Counted from the stretch's first letter, positions 34,961 to 56,544 are shown. The stretch is 64,000 nt of DNA from Amaranthus tricolor (GCF_026212465.1 NC_080058.1:11470289-11534288); one strand, 5' to 3'. Program-made: numbers and translations. The notes: generated from the letters alone by a model not told the origin.

Positions 34961-36002
34961 GGAAGGGTGCCAAGTCCAGAGGTGTAAGAGGATTACACCT
35001 ATAAGTGATGCCAAATCAAAGTAAACGGACATTAAAGAGTAAACCATCAAACTAATATATTCGTGTATTACATAGTACTTAAATAAAACATTAGTGATTC
35101 ATAATTAAAAAATTTCATTTGTGCAAGGATTACACATACGAGCTCATATTGTTAAAAACAACTAAATATAAGCATTTTATGTTATTTACAAAGTCAAACA
35201 TTAAAAGTTAGTATATATACAGTTTACAACTTTTCAATTAAATTTATATAAATCAATATATTAATATACTCCATTATCGTTTGTTCTTCTCATGAAAATT
35301 TTAAAATATTCTTCTCATTTGAAATGGTTCTCTTTATTATAGTAATCAATATAATACACAAACATTATTCCACTTACACTATAATAAATCGAGATTAACT
35401 TACATTTTAATTTCTAATATAATTTACTTAATTTTATGTAATTTACTCTATACAAACCCAATGAAATTTAGTGATATTATTACACTTACACTTTAATTAA
35501 TATAAAGCTTTTATTTTTTGTACATTATTTTACTCATCTTTAATACTATCTAAAGTGTGATTAACAAAAAAAAAATGTAATTATTTTTTATCTTGGTTTG
35601 TTTCCGAATTTGAAATAGAAAAATAAAAAAAATACATACAAGGAATACTAGTCTATTTAATTTTCCTTAGATTTTTATACCATTTGTACTTGAAATGATT
35701 CTTTGGGTTAACCCAATAGTGTTACTATGAGATTGTTGAGAATTTGTAATTTCTCGAATACTTCACAATAGCTAAGATTAGGAAAATGTTCATCCTAATG
35801 AAACCATCTCTGTTGTTGAATTCACCATGTACATTTAGTGTGTTAAATATACGAACTCGTTTCTTATAAGACAATTTTATACAAGCTGTTAGTATTATAA
35901 AAAATCTTAGTCAATCGCATTTATTTGTAAACAACCATAAAAAGACAAAAATAAAACTAATAAAAAGATCAAAAAGAAACAAAAGCAAAAATATAAAAAT
36001 AA

Positions 36003-37097
36003 GGGAAATTTGCAAATAAACACCTTTTAAAACCACTTTTTTTGTAAAGAAACACCTTTTATAATTTTTTTTGTAAAAAAACACCTTTTAAGAGACTTTT
36101 TTTTAAAAAAAACACCTTAAATCAGTTTCCGGTGACTTTTGTCAACTTTCCGGCGTTGACTATACCAGTCAACGCCGAAAAGTTGACCAAAGTCACCGGA
36201 AACTAATTTAAGGTGTTTTTTTTAAAAAAAAGTCTCTTAAAAGGTGTTTTTTTACAAAAAAAATTATACAAAAAAGGGTTTTAAAAGGTGTTTCTTTGCA
36301 AATTTCCCTAATTATTATTATTATTAATTTTTTTTAAAATTTTTTTTAATTTTTTTTATATAATAATAAAAATAAATTTTTTTTAAAAAAAATAATATTA
36401 ATAATAAAAATAAAAATAAAAATAAAAACAAAAATTTTAAAAAAAGTTAAAAAAAATTTTAAAAAATTAATAATAATAATAATAATAAATATTATTATTC
36501 TTATTTTTTTTTTAAAAAATATTTTTTTAATTTAATTTTTATTTTTAGTTTTATTATTATTATTATTTTTTTAATTATTATTATTGTTATTTTATATTTT
36601 TTTATACTTTTTATTTTTTTTATTATTATTAAATTTTTTAAAATTTTTTTAAAATTTTTGTTTTTATTTTTATTTTTATTTTTATTATTAATATTATATT
36701 TTAAAAAAAAATTTATTTTTATTATTATATAAAAAAAAATAAAAAAAATTTTAAAAAAATTAATAATAATAATAAGGGAAATTTGCAAAGAAACACCTTT
36801 TAAAACCCTTTTTTGTAAAGAAACACCTTTTATAATTTTTTTTGTAAAAAAACACCTTTTAATAGACTTTTTTTTAAAAAAAAACACCTTAAATCAGTTT
36901 CCGGTGACTTTTGTCAACTTTCCGGCGTTGACTGGCATAGTCAACGCCGGAAAGTTGACAAAAGTCACCGAAAACTGATTTAAGGTGTCTTTTTTTAAAA
37001 AAAGTCTCTTAAAAGGTGTTTTTTTACAAAAAAAATTATAAAAGGTGTTTCTTTGCAAAAAAAGGGGTTTTAAAAGGTGTTTTTTTGCAAATTTCCC
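36003..37097. mobile_element. Nested palindromic MULE-type foldback element (1.1 kb)
   Basis: Perfect 9-bp flanking duplications TAAAAATAA (35994-36002 and 37098-37106) are the hallmark target size of Mutator-type transposition. The ends are GGGAAATTTGCAAA and its complement. The whole element is close to an inverted repeat about a centre near 36540. Each end segment (36003-36309 and 36776-37097) is itself a palindrome with GGGAAATTTGC at both of its tips, built around a TTGAC...GTCAACGCCGG core. The middle (36310-36775) is almost pure A+T and also pairs with itself. It has no coding capacity; long open frames here are low-complexity artefacts. The inner flanks of the two end palindromes do not form 9-bp duplications, so the whole probably inserted as one unit. 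Confidence 0.85.
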
Positions 37098-37152
37098 TAA
37101 AAATAATGAATCTTGACATAATGTCATATACGAGTGATTTATAATCACAAAA

Positions 37153-37426
37153 ACTTGGACAAGGGTCTCATTATGAGACCGTCAATTTGAGCCGCCCCAA
37201 TTCGCGCGTATGACAACATTTTAATTTTCTTGGCATTTATCAATTTTGACCGTAAATATATCAATTTTGAAAATTTGATATCTTTGAGGTCAAAATTGAT
37301 ACCTTTCAAATCAAAATTGAAAAATGTCCATAAAATGAAAAAAAATGTTCAGATTGTTACACGCACAAATTAAAATGGGTTCAAATTGACGGTCTCATTA
37401 TAAAATCGTCTCGTCCAAGACAAGTT
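37153..37426. mobile_element. MITE with GAGACCGTCAATTTGA ends
   Basis: The left end ACTTGGACAAGGGTCTCATT and the right end in reverse complement (ACTTGTCTTGGACGAGACG) form imperfect inverted repeats, both running into ATGAGACCGTCAATTTGA. The interior is non-coding. Single-ended relatives occur at 61647-61690 and 62730-62810. It lies about 120 bp upstream of the GH3 leader. Confidence 0.65.
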
Positions 37427-38258
37427 GTTCATGATTGATGTAAATCGGAGTTAATTAGCCCATGAAGCTCATTAGGATTTAATAAAGGAAAGGGCGAGTG
37501 TAGGACCAATTCTCAAATAAAGTACCCAAAAACAGAAAAGGCACTTGGAAACAAGCATCTCTCCACAGTCCACAGTCCCACAGTCCACAGTCCACAGTGC
37601 ACACTCACACAGTCACCAATTCATCCACTTCTCCCCACTCCCCATACCACTTACCACTTACCAGGTCCAGTACCTCCGGCTTCTGCGGCGTTTCAGACCT
37701 GAATGCCGTTTACTGTCCTCCCCCATCTCCTCCCTTTCCCCCATTTTCGCCATCTCCATTCCCGACAGGTATTGCTTTTATTTTTACTTTTCTTTTCGGT
37801 TCTACTCTCTACTTATAAATACCTTTTTCTTAACCTTTTTCCCTTCTTCTAGGTTTTTTCGCTTTTTAATTTTTTCCCTTTCTTGCTTAGTCCCTTCAAG
37901 TTGAGGTATTCTACTTGATTTTCCAACTCTGGTATATTTCTATTAATTAATATGATTTGATATGAAGTACTCCTATTAATTTGTGTGATTAGATGATTGT
38001 TTATCTGTTTTTGTTGCCGTTCTGATTGATTATTTGCTTACTTGCATATTTTAATGTCTGTCAACATCTTACGTATTGAACTTCCAGATTTTGGTTTGAA
38101 AAGAATACAAAGAAAGTTTTTAGGAAAGACAAAACTAAAGGGTATCTTTGGTTTGATATGTAGGAAAGGCTTTATACCTTTTCTCATTTTGTTACATTAA
38201 TAATCTTTCTGCAAAGAAAAGAACATCTGATTATTCATTTGTAGGGTCTTCCTAATCC

Positions 38259-38261
<3 letters not shown>

Positions 38262-38329
<68 letters not shown>

Positions 38330-38348
38330 TTATTTATTTATTTATTTA
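38262..38348. repeat. TA dinucleotide microsatellite followed by TTTA units
   Basis: About 32 TA units, then about five TTTA units, inside the GH3 leader intron. Confidence 0.95.
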
Positions 38349-38445
38349 TATATTATATGTAATGATTAATGGGTAATTAAAGTGGCTAATAGTTACTTTC
38401 CTTCCTTCCAACTCCACCTACTTTTTTTGTATTATATATATACAG

Positions 38446-38792
38446 GTTTAGGATTGGTGGGAATTTTCCATTTTTTCAAACTGCATTTTGTTCTTGGATT
38501 ATCATTCATCAAGGGCAAGGAAATTGGCTCCTTTTGTTGCAATGTTACTACCAATTAATTTGTTGATTTTATAGCATCAAATTAATTCTATATTGGGTAT
38601 TAAATACAGGGTTAGGATTGGTGGGAACTGGGAAGTTTCCATTTTTTGAAACTGTATTTTGTTCTTGGGTTATCATTCATCAAAGGGCAAGGGAATTGGC
38701 TCCTTTTGTTGCAATATTACTACCAATTAATTCAATTAATTTGTTGGTTTTATAGCATTAAATTAATTCTATATTGGGCATTTTTAATTGCA
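38446..38792 (+). repeat. Tandem duplication covering a 3' splice region
   Basis: Two copies beginning GGTTTAGGATTGGTGGGAA or GGTTAGGATTGGTGGGAA, each about 165-185 bp, about 90% similar by eye. Both end in a pyrimidine-poor but valid acceptor (ATACAG and TTGCAG). An upstream ATATACAG before the first copy gives a third candidate acceptor. Confidence 0.8.
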
Positions 38793-38808
38793 GCATTTGG
38801 GGAAGTAT

Positions 38809-41800
38809 ATGAGGTTCAACATGTCTAGGCTGATAGTTTGGTTAGTGCTTAGCATAATGCTATTATGTAATTGGAGGACATCAGCACAAAATGAGTATGT
38901 GTTATACAAGGATTCGAAACAATCACCGGCTGCTCGAGTGAAAGATCTTTTAGGTAGAATGACTTTGGAGGAAAAGATTGGTCAGATGACACAAATCGAT
39001 CGATCCATGGCCACTCCTGATGTAATGAAGACTTACTCTATTGGTAATTAAGTGCTTCAACTTTATGCAATCTGTTTCAGATTTTTCTTATGGCATATAT
39101 CACAGCATTGGATTCATGTCATGACTATTAGACTATACTATTTGGATGGTTTTCACATTGGTGAAAGTTAGATTTGATTTTAATATGCTTTTTTCTTTTT
39201 CTTTTTCGTATTTGTCAAATAAGATGTTCAAATACATGTTTCTTTGTTTGGATTCAAGTAACTTTGTTGAATTTTTCATGATTAGATGAATGATTATTAA
39301 AATTTAGATGAGTCATTTGTTGGTTTAGTTTGTTTATCATTTTCTTGTTGAGATAATTTTTTCAATTACAGTCATGGTTGACATTTGTTATAACACATAA
39401 TTGTTGTCTCATCTATCTATCTATCTATAAATATTACTAAAACAAAAGACACAACATCATCTTCTTTAAAAAATACCGAAGTGTCACTTTGTCATAAATT
39501 TTTTCCTCCAAGAATGTCATGATGGTTTACTTGTTATTATTGTTATCATTGTTATTATTATTATTATTGTTGTTATTGTTATTGTTATTGTTATTGATGT
39601 TGTTGTCGTCATCGTCCTATACTTATTGATTTATATGAGTTTACTATTATTCATGTTGGATGATTCTTTAAAATTAAAGACAATTAGTGCTAACAATATC
39701 ATTTACTTAATTTTCATAAGTATTTAGAAAGAAATTATTTTCACCATGCATCACACGGGTACTAACCTAGTTTTTCTTAAAGTAAAATTTGCATTGAAGC
39801 TGTTTTTTAGAAATTGATCTCGATTTTCAGACTTTTAATTTAAAGAACTGTTTTATATCCAAAAGTGCAGCACCTTGATTAAAAGAAGGGAACTGCAGGC
39901 TGCAGCCATGAGCATATCACCTGATTGCCACTTGGATATTAATGTGACTTGCTTATATGCTATGAGCTTGTGAGGGTTTTTTTATTTTTAGAAAAAATCA
40001 ATGAACTTCTTGTCCTCCAAACAGAAGTCACTGGGCACTTGCTTGGTTGCTAGAAGTTTTCAACCTCTGATGTAAACGTGTCAAAAATTGAAGCACTATT
40101 CTTCATAGGCATTCAAAATAAAAGAAAATTCATTTGATATATTATGCATGATGAACCTTTCCCATAAGGTACTGATGACCAATTGGAATGTTGTAGGGAG
40201 TGTGTTGAGTGGTGGTGGCAGTACACCTTTGCCAGAAGCTACTTCTCAGGATTGGATGAATATGGTCGATGGATATCAAAAAGGTGCTTTGTCTAATCGT
40301 CTTGGAATACCTATGATTTATGGCATTGATGCTGTTCATGGACACAATAACGTTTATAATGCGACAATTTTCCCTCATAATGTTGGCCTCGGTGCAACCA
40401 GGCAAGTGCATTGTTATTTTATGTTTAACTTGGATCCCTTCAAGTGTTTTCTTTTCACAAAAATCCCCTTTTATTTCCCTCTCTAGAAATTTCTTAATAT
40501 TGCCAAAGGGGCCACTGTTTTATTTTTTATTTTTTATTTTTTTCCTGTTGGATTTATAATATATGTATGTGGTGTATAGGGACCCTGACCTTGTGAAGAG
40601 AATTGGTGCTGCTACAGCTCTTGAAGTTAGAGCCACTGGGATTCAGTATACTTTTGCTCCTTGTATTGCGGTAATTCCACTAGTTCCACCATTGTTTTGA
40701 GCAATGTTGTAAATTGTTGTGTTTTTATATTGAGCAATCACTCTTTTATGTTCCATCAGGTTTGCAGAGATCCAAGATGGGGTCGTTGTTATGAAAGTTA
40801 CAGTGAAGATCACAAGATTGTCCAAGAAATGACTGATATCATATATGGTTTACAAGGGGAACCTCCTGCTTCTCGCAAGGGCATTCCTTATGTTAGTGGA
40901 AAGTACGAATTAATCTAAACCCTTCAATTTTGGTAACTTCCTGTTCAGAAAGTTGTGCTCTGGGCCCCTGCCAATTTAATGCGGATGGGTTACGGGCACA
41001 GCTATACCATTGTCAAAATCAATGAAAGTAAATAACAAGTAAGAAGTGAAATACATTGCGTCTTGGACACAACTTGACACATGAGCAACGAAGTGCTATC
41101 CATTTTAAGAAATATCAGATGAACTTGATGATAATGATATAGATCCTTGGTTTTAAAAAGCGCGCCTAGGCGTGAGGCGCACCAAGGCGACCAAAAATAC
41201 GCCTGAAACTCGGCGCAATGCAGTACAAAGGCGACCAGAGCTGAGTTCATATTTACCGCACTAAAAGTGCTGACTAAACTATTTTTAGTGATTAATATTG
41301 ATTATTACTGATCAGAGCTGAGTTCTACTGATCTTACTTGATTTTACTGATTCTTTTTTGCTGAATAAACCTGATTAAACTGTTGCTGTTTGTTTGCTGA
41401 ATTTTATTTCTTTAATGTGGAAAACATGTTACCTACAACTCTTAGAAATAAGCTATATTCTTTTACAATACCTTTGCATTTTTCTTCATTTTAATTCAAT
41501 TCATGTAAGACAAGGAGAATAAAAAGCAGTGCCTTCTTTCAATTTTGATCAAGCCCCAGCCCCCATTTATTCTGTTTTGTTTTTAAATGCTTTTTATGAT
41601 CTTGATAATAAGTTTTCTATCAGGGATAAAGTTGCGGCTTGTGCAAAGCATTTTGTTGGAGATGGTGGGACAACTAAAGGAATCAATGAGAACAACACTT
41701 TGACCGACATGCATGGATTGCTTAGCATTCATATGCCTGCTTACTCTGACTCAATTATCAAAGGTGTATCGACAGTCATGATTTCATATTCCAGCTGGAA

Positions 41801-44644
41801 TGGAGTTAAAATGCATGCAAATCACGACTTAATCACTGGATTCCTGAAAAACACGCTTAAGTTCAAGGTAAGTATGCCTAAAGTTCTATCGCAATTTTTC
41901 ATCTTGGATATACTCACTTCACTCTTTAGAAACTTTGATTAAGCATAAACTTTAGTGTGACAGTGAATTAGGAATGGACTTAAATTATCTACAAATATAA
42001 CTTGAGAGTCGAGAATTGAGTTATTTCACAATTAGGCTTTCTTTCCTATATACTATTTGGTGCACCTTAGCCTATGTTATCTAGGCCTAGTTATCAACAA
42101 GGTAACAAAAGACAGAAAAATAAGCAAATACAGTATCTTCTTGTTAACCAAAGTTTATTTTGTTTATGTAAGAGTTATAATGAAACTTTCTTGCCTATGC
42201 TGCTGTTGTCTGAACCGAAAGTCTAACAAACTTATCATCGGATCAAGATCTTTTCTGGAATCAGCATTTTGTTGCTGAATTCGAGCACATAATTTTTATC
42301 TGGACAGGTACTTGGCCAGTTGGGACATAAAAGCCTAAAGCAAGGAATAAGTTGGAACTTTGTTATCTTTTTGTGCCATTTTTGGGTTACTCTTTCATTT
42401 GCATAGTATTGCATCCCTTTTATCAATACAAAGGTCAAGAAATTCTTTATTTCCGTTCATCTTGGAGAGAATTTGTACATCTCTCAATTTATTTTGCATC
42501 TTTATAATTCAGAGTTCTATGGCCTAAAACTCAGTTGATTTGCAATCTAAATTATCAATTTAAGTAGTTTATTGGATTTGATTATTGTGATAGGGTAACC
42601 AAATGTCATCTTTGATGGTAGTTTTAATCACGCAAAAGTGAATTTTGTTAGGAATTTTATCAGAGTTAAAACGTTTTTTCAATAATGACAGTGGGTCAGG
42701 AAAAGGAGTGTATCTTCTTTGTAATGGAGGTTCTAGAAATTGGAGTTGTCCTAGACAAACAATTGCTCAACGATTATTGAATAGCATAAGCCTTGGTGTT
42801 GCATGAGCTGTTTAGTAAGTTATTTATTATGCTAATTGCAGGATGATTTTCTGTTGGTTTTCAGGGTTTTGTTATCTCAGATTGGCAAGGAATTGACCGT
42901 ATTACTTCACCACCTGGCTCCAACTATACATACTCAGTCCTGGCTAGTATTCAAGCTGGAATAGACATGGTTGGCTTCTTTGTACTTAGCATTGTTTTGA
43001 ATTTTTTTCAAAGCTGTTAGCAAAATGTTAGGCCGAGAAGCTAATAAGTGCGTTTGCCCTTGTTGGCGACTTTACAGGTCATGGTCCCATATAATTACAA
43101 AGAGTTCATAGATGATCTAACCTACCTTGTCAAAAATAACTATATCCCAATGGAGCGTATTGATGATGCTGTTTCGAGGATCTTGTTAGTCAAGTTCACT
43201 ATGGGCCTTTTTGAGTACCCTTTTGGCGATCCGAGTCTAGCAAATGAGTTGGGTAGTGAGGTCAGTCGAACATGCATTTCATCTACTGATGTACATAATT
43301 CTAACTTGTTTCCTCAACTTTTCTCCTTCAATCACTCTTTTCACCCTATTGTAATGGTTTGTGCAATGGTTGAAGTAGTGTTGTATTTGTTTCCGTTCTT
43401 TTTATACGAGTATGCTACTATAGATTTAGCGACAAAGTCGTTACATGCGTAGGCCCACAGAGATTTGGCTAGAGAAGCGGTTAGAAAATCACTTGTTTTA
43501 CTAAAAAATGGTAAACCTGGGGAATCTCCTTTGCTTCCTCTGCCCAAGAAAGTACCTAAGATTCTAGTTGCTGGTGCATATGCTGATAATTTGGGTTATC
43601 AATGTGGAGGATGGACTATAAATTGGCAAGGGTTCACCGACAACAACTCCACCCGAGGTACACAACTACTGTGACAATAGAAAAAAACTTGGTGGTGTTG
43701 TCTTGTAATATTTTATGAAGTACTAACGAAACTTGCTTGTCAAATGGCCAGGAACAACCATCCTTAGTGCAGTAAAATCTGCAATCGATCCAAACACCGA
43801 ATTGGTGTACCAAGAAAATCCTAGTGGCGAATTCGTCAAGTCCAACAACTTTAACTACGCAATCGTCGTTGTTGGAGAGCCGCCTTACGCCGAAACTGCT
43901 GGTGACAGTGAAAATCTCACATTGGCAGATCCCGGTCCAACTGTTATCAACAACGTCTGTGGTGCTGTGCGATGTGTCGTAGTTATCATATCTGGCAGGC
44001 CTCTTGTAATCGAGCCATACATGAACACAATCGACGCCTTAGTGGCAGCATGGTTGCCTGGGACCGAAGGTCAAGGTGTTGCCGATGTTTTGTTTGGTGA
44101 CCATGAATTCACCGGAAAGTTGGCTAGAACATGGTTCAAGACTGTAGATCAACTCCCTATGAACAAGGATGATCCACATTATGACCCTCTCTTCCCCTTG
44201 GGCTTTGGGCTCAATACAGTGTCACTCGTCACTAGGTAAACCAACTTCCGTCATACTTCCTCTGGTATTTAATAGTTACTACATTTTTGTTTTTCACGCT
44301 ATCCAATGCATAATTTTAATCTTTAATTAATATTACAACGAAAATATGCACTAAAACGAATCAAACAAGATCCCACCTAACTATTTTTTACATGATACAT
44401 GAAGAAATATATAACAAATAAGATCAGTTGATGAACAGAACTGTAGCAACTATTAAAATTCAGAGGAAGTATATTTTTACTCTCATTAACGTCAAGATGA
44501 TAGTATTTGTTGATATAAATACGGTTTACTGTCGTATTTCTGTGCAGATCTGTATCGGCAGCAGAAGATAAGAGACCATGCATTCTTATGTTGATAGTTA
44601 CTCTATTTATGAGTTTATACATCTTGAAGTTGCAATTTAAGTAG
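38809..44644 (+). CDS. Glycoside hydrolase family 3 beta-glucosidase / exo-beta-glucanase
   Basis: Ten coding exons: 38809-39043, 40197-40401, 40580-40670, 40760-40902, 41624-41867, 42865-42969, 43078-43260, 43453-43657, 43752-44235, 44548-44644. Phases agree, giving 663 residues, normal for plant GH3. Residues 1-26 are a signal peptide (hydrophobic core [10 protein letters not shown], likely cut after TSA). The N-terminal barrel carries GIDAVHGHN and the nucleophile D312 in GFVISDWQG. The acid/base is E518 in [11 protein letters not shown], by analogy with barley exo-glucanase. The enzyme removes glucose from cell-wall beta-glucans outside the cell. Intron 2 is GC-AG (CCAG|GCAAGT). Reading through the junction at 44235 gives a stop at once, but splicing to 44548 adds a 33-residue tail ending in a hydrophobic segment, as in membrane or GPI-anchored relatives. 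A second Met at residue 5 could also serve as start. Confidence 0.93.
41150..41240. repeat. GCGCCTAGGCG-type short repeat
   Basis: In GH3 intron 5. AAAAAGCGCGCCTAGGCG, then GGCGCACCAAGGCG, resembles the ends of the elements at 7035 and 9972. Too short to classify. Confidence 0.35.
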
Positions 44645-45351
44645 ACTTTTGGGAAGGAAGATTGGGTTAGATTGAGATGTGTGGGATTTAATTAAATCTT
44701 TTTAGGACATTATTCATCACATCTATTGTCTTTGTTTATTCTTAACTTTATTTTTTCCAATGCACTTGTTTTCTTTTTCTTCTGTTTTTTGAGAGGAAAA
44801 AGAATAAATTATGACATTTCCTTTTATTTATTGAGAGGAATATTTCCTTCTATTAGAAAGTGCCTACGCCAAAACAAGACTGATCTTAATATGAAAAATA
44901 AAACAATTGTGAAGAAAAAATACTCTGTTTTGAGAAAACGCAAGACAACCTTCATCATTCTCTCTAATCTTATAGAAGTATATTGATATACTAAATGTGT
45001 TATTCGACCTAATAATATTTATATATTTTCACTAAAAATTATAATTGTAAAAATAAACAAATATTTATTTACATTAATATTAAAATGAAGTATTATTTAT
45101 GATATAGTGGTATATAAATGTTCACCATCATATATTTATATTCTATTATTAATTACCAAATCAAATTTACACGATAATTTAAGTTAATGATATGTTGCTA
45201 AAGTTTAAGGCACTACCCTTAATAACAACACAAATTGTCAAAACAGACATTTTTTTTTTTTAGAAAGCGTCTATTTAGGTCAGCCCAATATGTTATTACA
45301 AACAAAAAAATTAAACTCAAAACGAATGCATTTTTTATAACCTGTTTTAAT

Positions 45352-45985
45352 TATTTGAAGTTGATGTTTTAAGTTGACAACAAGTTCGACTTGGTGTTTT
45401 AAAATATTTGAAGTTAATGTTTTGACATGTGTAAGTTGTTAATCTGTAGAAGTTGATATTTTAACATATTAAAATTGACAATTTAACCTATTGAAATTAG
45501 CATTTTAACTTGTTTAAGTTGGTGTATTATTCTACGCAAGTTAGTATATTTAAGTTGATATTTTAACATATTAAAGTTGGTATTTTAATATATTTGAGCT
45601 GGTGTTTTAACTAAATAAAATTGATACTTTAAACTAGCCATTTAGAGTGGCATTTTAATCTGTTGAGTTACTAAAATATTAAAGTTGTTATTTTAACCTA
45701 TTGAAGTTGGTATTTTAACCTATTTGAGTTGATGTTCTTATACTGCTTAAATGGCAGTTTGACTTATTTAAGTTGGTGTTTTTAACCTACTAAAGTTGGT
45801 ATTTTAACCTATTATAGTTGGCATTTTAACATGTTGAAGTTGGTATTTTAATGTAAGTGTTTTAACTAACTACAACACGTCAAAACACCAACTTCAATAG
45901 GTTAAACTATCAACTTTAAAAGGTTAAAAATATCAACTTCAATAGGTTAACAACTTAAAAGGTTAAAACACCAACTCTAAATACT
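45352..45985. repeat. Degenerate minisatellite of about 22 bp that switches strand
   Basis: From 45352 to about 45860 the unit GAAGTTGGTATTTTAACCTATT recurs with many changes (about 20 copies). From about 45880 to 45985 the same unit runs in reverse complement (CAACTTCAATAGGTTAAAA). The RNA of either strand could fold back between the two arrays. Confidence 0.75.
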
Positions 45986-46226
45986 AATTTTAATAGATTA
46001 AAGAATTAAAACAAGTTATAAAGCACGCGTTTTATTAAGTTTTTCTTTGTTTTAGATTGTAAAATGTTAGCAAGTTGGGCCTAAAGAGCTATTTCTAAAG
46101 AGACGATCTCTTAGGAGACTAGCTGATGGTAAAAAGTTCTCGATTATCTTAGTTCATTGTTTATCTCATAACAATTTGAAACAAATAAGTAATTTTAACA
46201 AAAAAAATAAATTAAAAAAAGTTTCG

Positions 46227-46358
46227 GGTAAACATAATTTCAAAAATAAGTGTCTCCATATCCGAGCCTAAGGTCAGGTATATTCGCAGTTATTAACAGC
46301 GAACATACTCGACCTTAGACTCAAACATAAAAGCGGTTATTTTTGAAATAAAGTTTAC
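46227..46358. repeat. Foldback (132-bp near-perfect palindrome)
   Basis: GTAAACATAATTTCAAAAATAA at the left pairs with TTATTTTTGAAATAAAGTTTAC at the right. The pairing continues through CCTAAGGTC into a centre TTCGCAGTTATTAACAGCGAA. Non-coding, probably a small transposon-derived hairpin. The centre resembles words in the element at 63108-63665. Confidence 0.8.
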
Positions 46359-46559
46359 CTAAAGCTCATTTATTTATTTATTTTTATTAAAATTGCTGAA
46401 CTAACTATTTCAATCAATTCTTATCTCGTTACATAGTTTATTGTTTATCTCGTTACATTAATAGTCAAGATTATTGCCATACTCCATAACATTCATCTAA
46501 CTTAGTTTTAAGTGATAAATATGTCAAATTAAAATTATTGTTACTTGTGTTCAATATTG

Positions 46560-46560
<1 letters not shown>

Positions 46561-46605
<45 letters not shown>
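46561..46605. repeat. Poly-T run of 45 bases
   Basis: Uninterrupted T. It may be the poly-A tail of an antisense retro-insertion, but no retroposed sequence was recognised beside it. Length in an assembly is unreliable. Confidence 0.9.
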
Positions 46606-46607
<2 letters not shown>

Positions 46608-46952
46608 TCACCAACCAGAACGACTCGAATCCTTTGGTGCAAAATCAAACGCACCAGTCCGAGAGTCTAAACTAAAATATTTTTAAAAATATTGGCAACA
46701 ACAAACAATACATTCAATTTTTTCCCTTAAGTTGTATATGGGTAAAAATATCACAGCAGTTGCTAAATTCCTAAAAAAAACTATCTGCAGCATTCACCAA
46801 GAACCAAGGACTGAGAGCATGCTCTGCTATACAGCTTCAATTTTTTTTACACAAATCACCTTCAATTACGCAAGGTTTACCGTTATAAAAGAAGGAATGA
46901 GATGAACGAAAACAAACTTACACCAAAAATGATCCTCGGACCTGCGAGACAG

Positions 46953-56544
<9,592 letters not shown>

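Larger units (their letters stand above)
32826..35993. other. Intergenic region, AT-rich, with retroelement debris
   Basis: Very AT-rich. A TTA/TTG microsatellite lies at about 33331-33380 and a Ty3/gypsy remnant at about 34640-34960. The stretch 34020-34560 has the texture of decayed retroelement sequence but I could not read a domain in it. Nothing recognisable in 34970-35990. Confidence 0.5.
37545..38792 (+). promoter_or_regulatory. GH3 gene 5'UTR exon and leader intron
   Basis: A CT- and CCA-rich leader from about 37545 ends at CCCGACAG|GTATTGC (donor 37770). The leader intron runs to TTGCAG|CATTTGG at 38792, 16 bp before the ATG. It contains a long TA/TTTA microsatellite (38262-38348) and a tandem duplication (about 38446-38607 and 38608-38792), each copy ending in a usable CAG acceptor. 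The transcription start is inferred only from composition. Confidence 0.6.
44645..46952. other. Intergenic region between GH3 and the kinase gene
   Basis: The two genes end toward each other here. It contains the minisatellite at 45352-45985, a foldback at 46227-46358 and a 45-base T run at 46561-46605. No coding region recognised; a frame at 44726-44986 is AT-rich with no family resemblance. Confidence 0.5.

Noticed and set aside
36501..37148. Two long minus-strand frames rich in K, I and N
   Set aside because: They arise from A/T-only sequence and foldback arms in the palindromic element.
44237..44239. TAA as the end of the GH3 protein
   Set aside because: A good donor overlaps it and the next exon (44548-44644) restores a family-like C-terminal tail in phase. 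Kept only as a possible intron-retention isoform.
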